In this document: in pieces, positions 18,230 to 27,388 of the stretch | Position numbering within the stretch: position 1 is the stretch's first letter | Layout of the letters: each line of letters opens with the position of its first letter | Assembly (NCBI RefSeq): GCF_008930665.1 | Contig: NZ_PQMG01000008.1 | Location: 1-64,000 of the forward strand | From: Corynebacterium sp. 74A | Lineage (GTDB): Bacteria; Actinomycetota; Actinomycetes; Mycobacteriales; Mycobacteriaceae | Reading direction: 5' to 3' | Length of the DNA: 64,000 nucleotides | Notes under the pieces: model-generated | What the model was told of the DNA's origin: nothing | Databases searched by the model: none | Seen by the model: the letters and a program-made list of their open reading frames with translations, nothing else | Program-made: the position numbers and the translations under genes

Positions 18230-19354
18230 CTACAACCCCAGCGCCGACATGATGGTCCGCAGCTTGGCGGTGGTTTCATCGAGCTCGGCTTGTGGATCGG
18301 AATCGGCGACGATCCCGCCGCCGGCCCAGGTGCGCGCGTGAGTGCCATAGGCATCGACTTCGGCGCAGCGGATCGCCACCATGTATTCGCCGTCTCCGCG
18401 CCGATTGGACCAGCCCACGGCGCCTGCATAGAACCCCCGCGGCGTCTCGGTGGCGGTGATGATCGCCTCTGCGGCGTCGGTGGGGGTGCCGCAAATCGCT
18501 GGGGTGGGGTGTGTCTGCAAGGCCAACTCGAGGGCAGTCATCTCTGCTTCCTTGACCGTTCCTGTGATCGGGGTGGCGAGGTGCCACATCTCGGCGGTTT
18601 TGGTCAGCTCGGGGCGCTCGGGAATGCTCAGCGTCTCGCACAGCGGCCGCAATGTGCGTTCCAAGTGCTGCACCACATGGGCATGCTCGGCAAGGTCCTT
18701 GGCGCTGTTGTATAGCTGTTGCCCATTTTCCTCATCACTGCGCTTATCGACGCCGCGAGGTGCCGAACCAGCCAGTGGATAGGCGCTGAGCGTGGTGCCA
18801 CGTTTGCGCACCAAAACCTCTGGGGAGGAGCCCACCAACATGGTGTGGGCGTGGGCGCCGCCAGCGGGGGAGAGGTCGGCGATGAAGCCATCGCAGTGGG
18901 GGGAGCGATCAATGAGCTTGGCGGCCACCAGCAGCGGATCGGCCGGTGGGTCGAAGCGCACGTCTACAGCGCGGGCAAGCACCACCTTTTCCAAGCGGGT
19001 GCGTGCGATGGTGGCGACGGCCGCCTCTACCCGCGCCCGATGCTCGTCCTCGTCGGGGTCGACGCCAACAAGCTCGGAGTGCAGCCGCGAGCCGGGGCCG
19101 ATGCGGTAGTGCGCGTGCGGCTCCAGGGGGCCTTGTTCGCTAATGATTCGTTCGGGCACGGTCAGTGCTGCGGGATCATCGCGCAAGAAAGGAAGGGCGC
19201 CGACCACCATCGTCACCCGCCCCTCGCGCAGCGCAGCCACGGCTTCCCATGGGTCGCTATAGGTAGCGCGCGATCCTTGGGTGCGCACTGATCCATGGGC
19301 ACGAGAGAGCAGGAAATCCGGTGCAGAAGAGGGACGGTGAGCGAATCGGGCCAT
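18230..19354 (-). CDS. menF: Isochorismate synthase
   Basis: It isomerises chorismate to isochorismate, for menaquinone and possibly siderophore synthesis. The protein has 374 residues and only the chorismate-binding domain. Motifs include VGSSPEVLVRKRG, SAYPLAGSAPRG, HLATPITGTVKE and YAGAVGW followed by the Glu/Asp metal region near the C-terminus. Start ATG 19354 has TAGCAT (19363-19368) 8 nt upstream, a leaderless promoter back-to-back with that of gltX. The entC name used in C. glutamicum fits equally. Confidence 0.9.
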   Translation of the reverse strand: MARFAHRPSSAPDFLLSRAHGSVRTQGSRATYSDPWEAVAALREGRVTMVVGALPFLRDDPAALTVPERIISEQGPLEPHAHYRIGPGSRLHSELVGVDPDEDEHRARVEAAVATIARTRLEKVVLARAVDVRFDPPADPLLVAAKLIDRSPHCDGFIADLSPAGGAHAHTMLVGSSPEVLVRKRGTTLSAYPLAGSAPRGVDKRSDEENGQQLYNSAKDLAEHAHVVQHLERTLRPLCETLSIPERPELTKTAEMWHLATPITGTVKEAEMTALELALQTHPTPAICGTPTDAAEAIITATETPRGFYAGAVGWSNRRGDGEYMVAIRCAEVDAYGTHARTWAGGGIVADSDPQAELDETTAKLRTIMSALGL

Positions 19355-19408
19355 GGCATGTAATGCTAGTTCATGCAGGCCACGGGAAAGCTACTAGACT
19401 AGACAACC
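19355..19408. promoter_or_regulatory. Divergent leaderless promoters of menF and gltX
   Basis: Only 54 bp separate the two start codons. TAGCAT (19363-19368, minus strand) serves menF with an 8-nt gap to its ATG. TAGACT (19395-19400, plus strand) serves gltX with an 8-nt gap. The -35 regions must overlap. Confidence 0.65.
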
Positions 19409-20905
19409 ATGTCTCATACTTCAGAAGTCGTCGTTCGTTTTTCCCCATCGCCCACCGGCACTCCGCACGTCGGAATGGTGCGCACCGCCCTGTTCAACTG
19501 GGCCTACGCCCGCCACACGGGCGGCAAGATGATCTTCCGCATTGAAGATACGGATGCTGCCCGCGACTCCGAAGAGTCCTACCAGGCCATTATCGATTCC
19601 TTGAACTGGTTGGGAATCGACTGGGACGAGGGCGTGGAAAAGGGTGGCCCCCACGAGCCTTATCGTCAGTCGCAGCGCGGCGACATTTATAAGGGGGTGT
19701 TGTCGAAGCTTATCGACGCCGGATTGGTCTATCCCGCGTACTCCACCGCAGAGGAGGTGGAGGAGCGCCACAAGGCCGCAGGGCGCGATCCCAAGCTGGG
19801 CTACGATAACTTCGACCGCGATCTCAGCGAGGAACAAAAGGCCGCGTTTGAGGCTGAGGGTCGCAAGCCCGTGTGGCGTCTGCGCATGCCGGATAAGGAC
19901 TGGGCGTGGAATGACTTGGTGCGAGGCGAGATCTCCTTCAAGTCCCAGACCCAGCCGGACTATGTCGTGGCCCGCTCCAATGGCCAGCCGCTCTACACCC
20001 TGGTGAATCCGGTGGACGATGCCATCATGGGTGTCACTCACGTCCTGCGTGGCGAGGATCTCCTGCCCTCTACGCCGCGCCAGATCGCGCTGTATGAGGC
20101 GCTCATGCAGATTGGCGTGGCCCAGCGCGTGCCGGAGTTCGGTCACATGCCCTTCGTGATGGGGCAGGGCAATAAGAAGCTCTCGAAGCGCGATCCGCAG
20201 TCGAATCTGTTTAACCACCGCGATGCTGGCATCATCCCGGAGGGCATGCTCAACTATCTTGCCCTGCTCGGCTGGTCGCTGAGCAAGGATGAAGATATCT
20301 TCACCACCTCCCAACTGATCGAGAATTTTGACATCACTGATGTGTTGTCCAACCCGGCTCGCTTCGATGAGAAGAAGATGCTGGCCATCAACGCGGATCA
20401 CATCCGCCTGCTGGAGCTCGACGATTTCGCCTCCCGCCTGCGCACCTATCTCAGCGAGTACCACGACTTCCCGGCGGAGTATCCCGACGACGCCTTCCGT
20501 TTCGCTGCCGAGCAGGTACAGACCCGCATCAAGACCTTGGGCGATGCGTGGGGGCTGCTGCGCTTCCTCGTTGTCGCCGATGAGGAACTCGAGTTGGAGC
20601 CGAAGGCAGCGCGCAAGAACCTCAAGGAGGATGCTGTCCAGGCCCTCGACGAGGCGATCGCCGTGCTCGAGCCGCTCGAGGAGTGGAAGACCGTCCAGAT
20701 CGAGTCGGCCTTGAGCTCTCGTCTGATTGAAGAGCTGGAGCTCAAGCCGCGTAAGGCCTATGGTGCCCTGCGCGTGGCGCTCACCGGCGCCCAGGTGTCG
20801 CCACCGCTGTTTGAGTCCATGGAATTGGTGGGCAAGGACTCCACCTTGGCTCGCCTGCGGGCTGCCCGGGCGCGCACCCCGTGGAGCGAGGAGAGCGCCA
20901 ACTAA
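19409..20905 (+). CDS. gltX: Glutamyl-tRNA synthetase
   Basis: It charges tRNA-Glu. In actinobacteria without GlnRS it usually also mischarges tRNA-Gln, which GatCAB then amidates. The protein has 498 residues. The HIGH-type motif is [17 protein letters not shown] and the KMSKS-type motif is KKLSKRD. The C-terminal anticodon-binding helices reach ESANstop. It sits next to tRNA-Gln(CUG) and tRNA-Glu(CUC), a meaningful grouping. The LIDA codons at 19709-19717 coincide with a copy of the dispersed motif CTTATCGAC. Confidence 0.97.
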   Translation: MSHTSEVVVRFSPSPTGTPHVGMVRTALFNWAYARHTGGKMIFRIEDTDAARDSEESYQAIIDSLNWLGIDWDEGVEKGGPHEPYRQSQRGDIYKGVLSKLIDAGLVYPAYSTAEEVEERHKAAGRDPKLGYDNFDRDLSEEQKAAFEAEGRKPVWRLRMPDKDWAWNDLVRGEISFKSQTQPDYVVARSNGQPLYTLVNPVDDAIMGVTHVLRGEDLLPSTPRQIALYEALMQIGVAQRVPEFGHMPFVMGQGNKKLSKRDPQSNLFNHRDAGIIPEGMLNYLALLGWSLSKDEDIFTTSQLIENFDITDVLSNPARFDEKKMLAINADHIRLLELDDFASRLRTYLSEYHDFPAEYPDDAFRFAAEQVQTRIKTLGDAWGLLRFLVVADEELELEPKAARKNLKEDAVQALDEAIAVLEPLEEWKTVQIESALSSRLIEELELKPRKAYGALRVALTGAQVSPPLFESMELVGKDSTLARLRAARARTPWSEESAN

Positions 20906-20975
20906 CGCAATCGGGGCCTCGCTAAGGCTCTAAAATCCCGCGTGAGCTGCTGGTTTGTGCAATGAGAGCCGTCAT

Positions 20976-21033
20976 GGTTATAGTATTCCTCGTTGCACAG
21001 CAGGAGCTGATAGCAATCAGCAGCTGAGCGCGA
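20976..21033 (+). promoter_or_regulatory. tRNA-Gln/tRNA-Glu promoter region
   Basis: TATAGT near 20979 is the likely -10 of the tRNA pair. It lies inside a long imperfect inverted repeat (TGTGCAA near 20955 and TTGCACA near 20992). The tRNA-Gln starts about 50 nt downstream. Confidence 0.5.
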
Positions 21034-21105
21034 TGGCCTATGGTGTAATTGGCAACACAACGGTTTCTGGTACCGTCATTCTAGGTTCGAGTCCTGGTAG
21101 GCCAG
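21034..21105 (+). tRNA. tRNA-Gln(CUG)
   Basis: The acceptor arms are TGGCCTA (21034-21040) and TAGGCCA (21098-21104) with discriminator G. The anticodon stem ACGGT/ACCGT has loop TTCTGGT, so the anticodon is CTG. The T-loop is GGTTCGAGTCC. CCA is not encoded. Confidence 0.95.
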
Positions 21106-21140
21106 CTTCAGTATGAAGTGCGCTTCATGCTGGTTCCTAT

Positions 21141-21213
21141 GCCCCGTTCGTCTAGCGGCCTAGGACGCCGGCCTCTCACGCCGGTAACACGGGTTCAAAT
21201 CCCGTACGGGGTA
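21141..21213 (+). tRNA. tRNA-Glu(CUC), copy 1
   Basis: The acceptor is GCCCCGT with ACGGGGT (first pair G-U) and discriminator A. The anticodon stem CCGGC/GCCGG has loop CTCTCAC, so the anticodon is CTC. The T-loop is GGTTCAAATCC. It is identical over its full length to the copy at 24134-24206. Confidence 0.95.
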
Positions 21214-21220
21214 CAACGTA

Positions 21221-21275
21221 CGACCTCCTCTTTACTTTCATTTCGGTGGAAGCGAAGGGGAGGTCGTTGCTTTGT
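21221..21275 (+). terminator. Terminator after tRNA-Glu copy 1
   Basis: CGACCTCC (21221-21228) pairs with GGAGGTCG (21259-21266), followed by a T-rich stretch. Confidence 0.75.
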
Positions 21276-21302
21276 CCTGAGCTCTCTATAGCGCATGACA
21301 GG

Positions 21303-21340
21303 AAGAAGGGGCGCACTCGGCGCCCCTTCTTGTCGTTTGT
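21303..21340. terminator. Second strong hairpin, shared with the niaP 3' end
   Basis: GAAGGGGCGC (21305-21314) pairs perfectly with GCGCCCCTTC (21320-21329) around a 5-nt loop. It lies between the tRNA unit and the convergent niaP-like gene and probably stops transcription from both sides. Confidence 0.75.
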
Positions 21341-21383
21341 ATACCCCGCCATCTCACGCGTTGTGACAGCGGCGGTGCTGCGG

Positions 21384-22748
21384 CTAATCCAGTGCCACGT
21401 TGGTATTTTCCGGCAACGTTAAGGCCGCGGCTGCGGCGATCGCGAACGCCATGCCGAAGACGGTAAAGAGCATGACTTGCCCGCCGAAGGCGAGCAGAGG
21501 CGGAACGATCAGCGGGGCGGCGATAGACGCAATGCGGCCGAAACCAGCGGCCGCCCCAGTGCCGGTGCCGCGCAGGGCAGTGGGGTAGAGCTCCGGCCCA
21601 ATGGCATAGAGGGCGCCCCATGCGCCGAGGTTGAAGAAGCTGAGGAAGCAGCCGGAGGCAATAATCTGCCATTCCGCCGAGCTCAAGCCATAGCTCAGCG
21701 CCGCGGTGGCGCTACCGGCAAGAAAGACCGCTAGGGTCAGGCGGCGGCCCCAACGCTCAATCAGATAGGCGGCCGCGGCGTAGCCGGGCAGCTGCGCCAG
21801 AGTGATGATGAGGGTGAACGTGAAGGATTTCACGAGGGTGAAACCCTGCTCGTGCAAAATCGAGGGAATCCAGATGAATGCCCCGTAGTAGGCGAGGTTG
21901 ATGCAGAGCCAGACCGTCCACAGGGCTGCGGTGCGACGTCGCAGCGGCGATGCCCAAATAGAGTGGGCGTTCGCCACCTCGGGTTCCATTGCTGCCACTG
22001 CGCGGTCGTGCTGCGGCTGGCGTCCGAGAGCGGGGGACTCTTCAAAAGAGCGCACGACCTTCTCGGCGTCCTCGTGGCGGTTCGTGGCCTCGAGGTAGCG
22101 GACGGATTCCGGCATGCCAAAACGAACGACGAGCGCATAAACGGTGGGGATACAGCCCAATGCGAGAGCCCAACGCCAGCCGTTATCGTCGGCGGCCACC
22201 ACGAATGCGCCAATACAGGCAGCGAGAATCCAACCCAGCGCCCAGAAGGCCTCGAGGATGACCACCATGCGGCCACGGATGCGGCGCGGAGCGAACTCAG
22301 AAACAAAGGTGGAGGCCACAGGTAGCTCGGCGCCGAGCCCCAGGCCGACGATGAAGCGGAACACAAGCAGGACCGCGAGGCTGCCAGCAAGCGCGGAGGC
22401 GCCGGTGGCGATGCCATATACCAGCAAGGTGAGGGTGAACACGGAGCGGCGACCAAATTTATCGGCGAGCAGACCACCGAAGGTGGCACCGATCGCCATC
22501 CCCACAAAGCCGATGGATCCCAATAGCGATGTTTCGGTATGGCTCAAGCCCCAGTGGGCGGTGAGGGCCGCCATGATAAAAGAAATAAGCCCGACGTCCA
22601 TCGCGTCGAGCGCCCATCCAATTCCAGAGCCGCCTAAGATTTGAGCGTGTTTTCTGGTCACGGGAAGAGAATCTAGGCGCTCCGTGCGCGAGGGTGCGGG
22701 CTGATGCGTAGTAGCAGATGACGTGGAGTCGATATCGGCGTGGTGCAT
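21384..22748 (-). CDS. niaP: MFS transporter, NiaP (niacin permease)-like
   Basis: The protein has 454 residues with about 12 membrane segments. The N-terminus after residue 38 (GGSGIGWALDAMDVGLISFI) and the signature stretch GLGLGAELPVASTFVSE match NiaP-type nicotinate transporters of the metabolite:H+ symporter family. MFS motif A is GGLLADKFGRRS. Start ATG 22748 has TAGGCT (22755-22760) 6 nt upstream, so it has its own leaderless promoter. A Rieske lipoprotein gene lies upstream on the same strand. Nicotinate is the likely substrate; an aromatic acid is the main alternative. Confidence 0.75.
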   Translation of the reverse strand: MHHADIDSTSSATTHQPAPSRTERLDSLPVTRKHAQILGGSGIGWALDAMDVGLISFIMAALTAHWGLSHTETSLLGSIGFVGMAIGATFGGLLADKFGRRSVFTLTLLVYGIATGASALAGSLAVLLVFRFIVGLGLGAELPVASTFVSEFAPRRIRGRMVVILEAFWALGWILAACIGAFVVAADDNGWRWALALGCIPTVYALVVRFGMPESVRYLEATNRHEDAEKVVRSFEESPALGRQPQHDRAVAAMEPEVANAHSIWASPLRRRTAALWTVWLCINLAYYGAFIWIPSILHEQGFTLVKSFTFTLIITLAQLPGYAAAAYLIERWGRRLTLAVFLAGSATAALSYGLSSAEWQIIASGCFLSFFNLGAWGALYAIGPELYPTALRGTGTGAAAGFGRIASIAAPLIVPPLLAFGGQVMLFTVFGMAFAIAAAAALTLPENTNVALD

Positions 22749-22870
22749 AGAGGGAGCCTAAACCAGACTCCGATATGGTGCCTGTTCTATCCCCCATAGA
22801 GGGTAGTGCGGACAACCAAACGACTTACCGCGAAAGGTTGCGTATCTGGTGCCCAACCTACACTCGATCT

Positions 22871-23284
22871 TTAGGAGACGTTCAACTCGTTGCCGGCTTT
22901 GTCGATGGTGGCGGGCACCATCGGATCTCTCGAGGGACCTTCGATTACCGAACCATCGGTCAGGCTGAATTTGGACATGTGCTTGGAGCAGACCGCGACG
23001 TGTTCGCCGTTGACGTCCTCGAGATGATCGATGGGGCCCTGGGCGTGTGGGCAGGTGGCGGAATAGGCGGTGAACACACCCTCTTCTGGCTGTGCAACAA
23101 CCCAGCCGTCGATGAATACGGCACCTCCCACTGGAATCGATGCGGAATCCACCTGCGCGGCGATCTCAGGGCTGCCGCAGGCAGCGAGGAGGGCGCCCGA
23201 GGCGGTCGCGGCAGTGGCGGCGGCGATGCCTTTGAGGAAGCTGCGCCGCGAACAGGGGAAGCGGGACGTATCAAAACCACTCAT
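22871..23284 (-). CDS. Tat-exported Rieske [2Fe-2S] lipoprotein
   Basis: The protein has 137 residues. A twin-arginine motif (SRRSFLKG) is followed by a hydrophobic segment and the lipobox LLAAC, so it is exported folded and lipid-anchored. Rieske ligands are CPH (in TCPHAQGP) and CSKH (in VAVCSKHMSK), a CxH...CxxH pair. It is a small stand-alone Rieske protein, not the cytochrome bc subunit; its redox partner is unknown. The ATG at 23284 has TAGCGT (23292-23297) 7 nt upstream and is preferred over GTG 23293. Confidence 0.87.
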   Translation of the reverse strand: MSGFDTSRFPCSRRSFLKGIAAATAATASGALLAACGSPEIAAQVDSASIPVGGAVFIDGWVVAQPEEGVFTAYSATCPHAQGPIDHLEDVNGEHVAVCSKHMSKFSLTDGSVIEGPSRDPMVPATIDKAGNELNVS

Positions 23285-24133
23285 GATCCTCACGCTACCC
23301 CAGCTCAGCGCGTGGGAAAATTGAGGTGCTCCTTAAAACGGGTGCCGGCGCGCCCATTTGCCTGCCCCAGCGCGGGGGTGGCGCCATGGGGTAAAAGCAG
23401 AAGGTCGATGGGGAAAAATCTCGAATCTCTTCCCCCGCCGCGGCCGGAGGTCTAGAGTGAGGGGTGAGAAGTTCACACGGGTTTTTAGGATAACCACCAG
23501 CGCCTAGGACGGGGTTGTCGGAGTCGCAGCGGGTCGCCACCGCTACGGCGCGCATCGGGTGAGATTCTCGGCGATATATCGCATACCTGTTCAGAGGAAT
23601 TTAATGTCAGCAAAGGAGAGTGGATGGCTGAAGCAGCGTCTTTTCTAGTAACAGCGTCGCACGTCCCCTTCGTAGCGAGCATTGCCATAATCTAATCCCT
23701 CTCCGCGCTAGAGATGTGCGAGGGTAGAGCTAAGCGAAGGTGAATGTTTATCGTGACTCTGTTCACCGAGACCTCCTCGATGGTCTACGGATTGCGCATA
23801 GATCACCTCGACACCTGACTCTGATGCAGAGATAGCGGACGGGCCCACGGTGAGAGCACCACACTGGGGTCACGACACTTCCGCACCCTGTCGTTATCGT
23901 GAACTCGCAGTCGCGCAGGCTCCGAGCGTTCATGGATCGGTTTTCACACTAATGTCCGCGCGGGGCGTCTTTACTTACCGCCGAAGACGCCCCGCGCGTG
24001 CGCGTGCACCCCACGCCTTATCGACGCCGCCCCCAGTGCTTATTTTCGCAGCTGAAGGGGGCGATTTCTATTTCTTTGTACCCGTCGTGTAACTTTATGC
24101 AAGCAACGAACGAGCAGTTCGAAGCGATCCAAG
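23285..24133. other. Long gene-free region before tRNA-Glu copy 2
   Basis: About 850 bp without a believable gene; the open frames here have no family resemblance. The notable items are a very stable hairpin at 23957-23998, a copy of CTTATCGAC at 24017-24025, and an AT-richer stretch (about 24060-24100) that probably holds the tRNA promoter. It could hide a small RNA or the decayed remains of inserted DNA. Confidence 0.55.
23957..23998. repeat. Perfect 15-bp inverted repeat (GC-rich hairpin)
   Basis: CGCGCGGGGCGTCTT (23957-23971) is perfectly complementary to AAGACGCCCCGCGCG (23984-23998) around a 12-nt loop. No T-run follows on either strand, so it is not a standard terminator. Confidence 0.8.
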
Positions 24134-24206
24134 GCCCCGTTCGTCTAGCGGCCTAGGACGCCGGCCTCTCACGCCGGTAACACGGGTTCAAATCCCGTAC
24201 GGGGTA
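24134..24206 (+). tRNA. tRNA-Glu(CUC), copy 2
   Basis: It is identical in sequence to the copy at 21141-21213, with anticodon CTC in loop CTCTCAC. It has its own flanks and terminator. The two copies lie 3.0 kb apart on the same strand. Confidence 0.95.
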
Positions 24207-24214
24207 CAAAGCGC

Positions 24215-24270
24215 ACACCTCCTCCCTGACCTGTCTTTTCCGAAAGATAGAAGGGAGGAGGTGTTTTCTT
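24215..24270 (+). terminator. Terminator after tRNA-Glu copy 2
   Basis: ACACCTCCTCCCT (24215-24227) pairs perfectly with AGGGAGGAGGTGT (24252-24264), followed by TTTCTT. It also separates the tRNA from the convergent ltbR. Confidence 0.85.
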
Positions 24271-24296
24271 ATGTCGGCTGTGCCGTTCGCCGGCGT

Positions 24297-25022
24297 TTAG
24301 GCGGTGCCGCTGAGCTGGCGGGAGGCCTCGAGTAGAGCCTGCCCGTGCCGTGCCCCAGGGTTGGGGCCAAGCCGCTCGGCGGGGCCGGAGACCGATAGGA
24401 CGGCAAGGAGTTCGCCATTGCCGTCGAAGATGGGCGCGGAGACGCTGGCAAGTCCGACCTCGCGCTCGGAGACGGAGTCTGCGTAGCCTTGGGCGCGCAC
24501 CTGCTCGAGGTCGGTGGTGGTGAAGTGGGCATCGCGCAGAATGGTGTCGCGCAGATGCGGTGGAGCATAGGCCACGAAGACGCGCGCGGCCGAGCCCGCG
24601 GTCAGTGGCATGCGAAAGCCCACGGGCACGGTGTTTTGTAGTCCCGAGGAGGGTTCCTGGGCGGCCACGCAGGTACGCATCGTTCCGTTGAGGCGATATA
24701 GTTGCACGGACTCCTGCGTAGTCTCCATCAGGTTGGCCATGATGGGCGCGGCGGCGTCGATAAGCTTGTCGGAGCTCGAGGCGCCGAGCGCGCGCAATGC
24801 GGACCCGATGGACCATTTGCCATCGGAGGTGCGGCTCAGGAGATCGTGCATTTCTAGGGCCGTGGCAAGCCGGTGTGCCGTGGCGCGGGGAAGCTGGGTG
24901 CGTTCGCACAGCTCGCTGAGGGATTGGGGCGAATTCGCGACGGTGTTCAGGATAAGTACTGTGCGGTCCAGTACTTTGATTCCGCTGGACTGTTGCCCAT
25001 CAAGTGAGTTAAACTTTCCCAT
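24297..25022 (-). CDS. ltbR: IclR-family regulator LtbR
   Basis: The protein has 241 residues. An N-terminal winged helix-turn-helix (about 15-75: SLSELCERTQLPRATAHRLATALE) is followed by an IclR effector domain (about 85-235). It is divergent from leuCD, as is C. glutamicum LtbR, which represses leucine (leuB, leuCD) and tryptophan genes. Its own promoter is probably leaderless: GATAAT (25031-25036) lies 8 nt before ATG 25022 and is covered by the operator at 25025-25049, which implies autoregulation. A copy of the dispersed motif CTTATCGAC (24756-24764) lies in the coding region. Confidence 0.92.
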   Translation of the reverse strand: MGKFNSLDGQQSSGIKVLDRTVLILNTVANSPQSLSELCERTQLPRATAHRLATALEMHDLLSRTSDGKWSIGSALRALGASSSDKLIDAAAPIMANLMETTQESVQLYRLNGTMRTCVAAQEPSSGLQNTVPVGFRMPLTAGSAARVFVAYAPPHLRDTILRDAHFTTTDLEQVRAQGYADSVSEREVGLASVSAPIFDGNGELLAVLSVSGPAERLGPNPGARHGQALLEASRQLSGTA

Positions 25023-25024
25023 GA

Positions 25025-25049
25025 CACGATATTATCATCCCATATCGTG
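25025..25049. promoter_or_regulatory. Probable LtbR operator
   Basis: CACGATAT (25025-25032) and ATATCGTG (25042-25049) form a perfect palindrome with a 9-nt spacer in the ltbR-leuC gap. It overlaps the ltbR -10. IclR regulators bind such palindromes next to their own gene. Confidence 0.7.
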
Positions 25050-25069
25050 AGAGGCTAGTTTCTGGTTGG

Positions 25070-25099
25070 AGCTGGGCGGGGTGTCCTGACCACCGCCCA
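25070..25099 (+). other. Hairpin in the leuC 5' region
   Basis: CTGGGCGG and CCGCCCAG (about 25070-25099) form an 8-bp stem with a 13-nt loop, about 150 nt upstream of leuC. Without the start site its role is unclear; no leucine-rich leader peptide was found in this gap. Confidence 0.45.
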
Positions 25100-25251
25100 G
25101 ACCCAGCGTGCCAGCCCCACGTTGAGCATGAGATGCGCAGCCAGAACATGCCGAGGACAACCCTCGTCCGTGCATTCAGTCGCGCCGCGGCACACGCAGA
25201 CACGACAGTTCTGCTGCGGCAGGCACCATAGTGAAAGGTAACGGTGATCAT

Positions 25252-26670
25252 ATGACCAGCCCCAAAACGCTGGCGGAAAAGGTGTGGCACGACCACATCG
25301 TGACCCACGGTGAAGAAGGAAAACCCGATCTCATCTACATCGATCTGCAGCTTCTTCACGAGGTCACCTCCCCGCAGGCGTTCGATGGTTTGCGGCTGGC
25401 GGGGCGATCCTTGCGCCGCCCCGAGCTCACCCTGGCCACCGAGGACCACAACGTTCCGACGGAGGGCATCACTACCGGTTCCATCCTGGAGATCAAGGAC
25501 GAAATCTCGCGCACTCAGGTGGAGACACTACGCACCAATGCCGAGGAGTTCGGGGTGCGGCTGCACCCTATGGCGGATAAAGAACAGGGCATCGTGCACG
25601 TGGTGGGGCCGCAGCTCGGTCTCACCCAGCCCGGTATGACGGTGGTGTGCGGCGATTCGCACACCTCCACCCACGGTGCGTTCGGTGCGATCGCCTTCGG
25701 CATCGGCACCTCTGAGGTGGAGCATGTGATGGCCACCCAGACGCTGCCGCTGAAGCCTTTTAAGACCATGGCCGTTAATGTCACTGGCACTCTCGGCGAG
25801 GGCGTGACCGCCAAGGACCTGATTCTCGCGATCATCGCGCAGATCGGCACCGGCGGTGGCCAGGGTCACATTATTGAATATTGCGGCGAGGCCATCGAGA
25901 AGCTGTCGATGGAAGAGCGCATGACCATCTGCAATATGTCGATTGAGGCGGGCGCCCGTGCCGGCATGATCGCCCCCGACCAGACCACCTTCGACTACAT
26001 CAAGGGCCGGCAGTACGCGCCCGAGGGCGAGCTGTGGGATCAGGCCGTCGAATACTGGTCCAGCCTGCGCACCGATGAGGGCGCGAGCTATGACAAGGTC
26101 GTCACCATCGACGGCGACGCCCTCACCCCCTTCGTCACGTGGGGCACCAACCCGGGCCAGGGTTTGCCGCTGGCAGAGTGTGTGCCGAACCCAGAGGAGA
26201 TCAGCGACGAAAACGAGCGCTCGGCCGCGGAGAAGGCCATCGACTATATGGGCTTGATTCCCGGCCAGCCGCTGCGTGAGGTGACAATCGATACGGTCTT
26301 CGTGGGCTCCTGCACCAATGGCCGCATCGAGGATTTGCGGGCGGTCGCTCAGGTGCTCAAGGGCCGCCGCGTGGCCGATAATGTTCGTATGCTCACGGTG
26401 CCCGGCTCCCAGCGGGTGCGGGAACAGGCCGAGGCCGAGGGCCTGGACAAGATCATCACCGCCGCCGGCGCCGAGTGGCGCCAGCCCGGCTGCTCGATGT
26501 GTTTGGGTATGAACCCCGATCAGCTCTCGCCCGGCCAGCGCTGCGCCTCTACCTCGAACCGCAACTTCGAGGGACGCCAAGGCAAGGGCGGCCGCACCCA
26601 CTTGGTCTCACCCGCAGTGGCCGCCGCCTCCGCGGTGGCCGGCACCCTGGCATCGCCCGCTGACCTCTAA
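25252..26670 (+). CDS. leuC: 3-isopropylmalate dehydratase large subunit
   Basis: It isomerises 2- to 3-isopropylmalate with a 4Fe-4S cluster, together with LeuD. The protein has 472 residues from ATG 25252 ([15 protein letters not shown]...). The cluster Cys lie in [11 protein letters not shown] and the pair in [16 protein letters not shown]-type conserved block [15 protein letters not shown] is present. The frame is open to GTG 25231, but GAAAGG (25233-25238) serves as Shine-Dalgarno for 25252. It is the first gene of leuCD, facing away from ltbR across the operator. Confidence 0.97.
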   Translation: MTSPKTLAEKVWHDHIVTHGEEGKPDLIYIDLQLLHEVTSPQAFDGLRLAGRSLRRPELTLATEDHNVPTEGITTGSILEIKDEISRTQVETLRTNAEEFGVRLHPMADKEQGIVHVVGPQLGLTQPGMTVVCGDSHTSTHGAFGAIAFGIGTSEVEHVMATQTLPLKPFKTMAVNVTGTLGEGVTAKDLILAIIAQIGTGGGQGHIIEYCGEAIEKLSMEERMTICNMSIEAGARAGMIAPDQTTFDYIKGRQYAPEGELWDQAVEYWSSLRTDEGASYDKVVTIDGDALTPFVTWGTNPGQGLPLAECVPNPEEISDENERSAAEKAIDYMGLIPGQPLREVTIDTVFVGSCTNGRIEDLRAVAQVLKGRRVADNVRMLTVPGSQRVREQAEAEGLDKIITAAGAEWRQPGCSMCLGMNPDQLSPGQRCASTSNRNFEGRQGKGGRTHLVSPAVAAASAVAGTLASPADL

Positions 26671-26700
26671 GCACCGTCGCATTAGGAGAAGAGAACAACA

Positions 26701-27288
26701 ATGGAGAAGTTTCACACTCACACTGGTGTCGGCGTGCCGCTGAAGCGGTCGAACGTGGACACCGATCAGATCATCCCCGCCGTCTACCTCAAGCGGGTTA
26801 GCCGCACCGGCTTCGAGGACGGGCTGTTCGCCGCGTGGCGACGCGACCCCGAGTTCGTGCTCAATCAAGAGGACTACGCAGCAGGCTCGGTACTGGTCGC
26901 CGGCGAGGACTTCGGTACCGGATCCTCGCGTGAGCACGCCGTGTGGGCGCTGATGGACTATGGCTTCCGAGTGGTGTTTTCCCCGCGTTTCGCCGATATT
27001 TTCCGCGGCAACGCCGGTAAGGCTGGGCTGCTGGCCGCCCAGATGGAGCACAGCGATATCGAGCTGTTGTGGAAGCTGATGGAGCAGACCCCAGGCCTGA
27101 AGCTGACGGTCAATCTCGTAGACCGCACCGTCACCGCCGGTGAGCACATCCTGCCTTTCGAGGTGGATGACTACACCCGCTGGCGGCTGATCGAGGGGCT
27201 CGACGATATCAGCCTCACCCTGCGCGATGAGGAAGCCATCGAGCGTTTCGAAGCCCAGCGCAAGCCCTTCATGCCGCGGGTCTTCTAA
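26701..27288 (+). CDS. leuD: 3-isopropylmalate dehydratase small subunit
   Basis: The protein has 195 residues. The swivel-domain signature is [21 protein letters not shown] (about residues 67-87), and the N-terminal segment is [16 protein letters not shown]. It lies 30 nt after leuC behind AGGAGAAGAG. The product completes isopropylmalate isomerase. Confidence 0.97.
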   Translation: MEKFHTHTGVGVPLKRSNVDTDQIIPAVYLKRVSRTGFEDGLFAAWRRDPEFVLNQEDYAAGSVLVAGEDFGTGSSREHAVWALMDYGFRVVFSPRFADIFRGNAGKAGLLAAQMEHSDIELLWKLMEQTPGLKLTVNLVDRTVTAGEHILPFEVDDYTRWRLIEGLDDISLTLRDEEAIERFEAQRKPFMPRVF

Positions 27289-27329
27289 GCCCGCCCCGTT
27301 GCGGGCCATCGCCCCGACGCAGCATAGGA

Positions 27330-27363
27330 CCCCGCCAGGTGGATACCACCTCGGCGGGGCCTT
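27330..27363 (+). terminator. Terminator after leuCD
   Basis: CCCCGCC (27330-27336) plus AGGTGG pair with CCACCT and GGCGGGG (27353-27359), followed by CCTT. It separates leuD from the convergent mutT1. Confidence 0.8.
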
Positions 27364-27388
27364 GTCGTGTATGCGGGCGAAGCGGCAG

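Noticed and set aside
23850..24092. 80-residue open frame in the gene-free region before tRNA-Glu copy 2
   Set aside because: It runs through the perfect hairpin, has no ribosome-binding site or leaderless promoter and no recognisable similarity.
25023..25251. Leucine attenuator peptide upstream of leuC
   Set aside because: The short frames in the gap contain no run of Leu codons; control by LtbR fits better.
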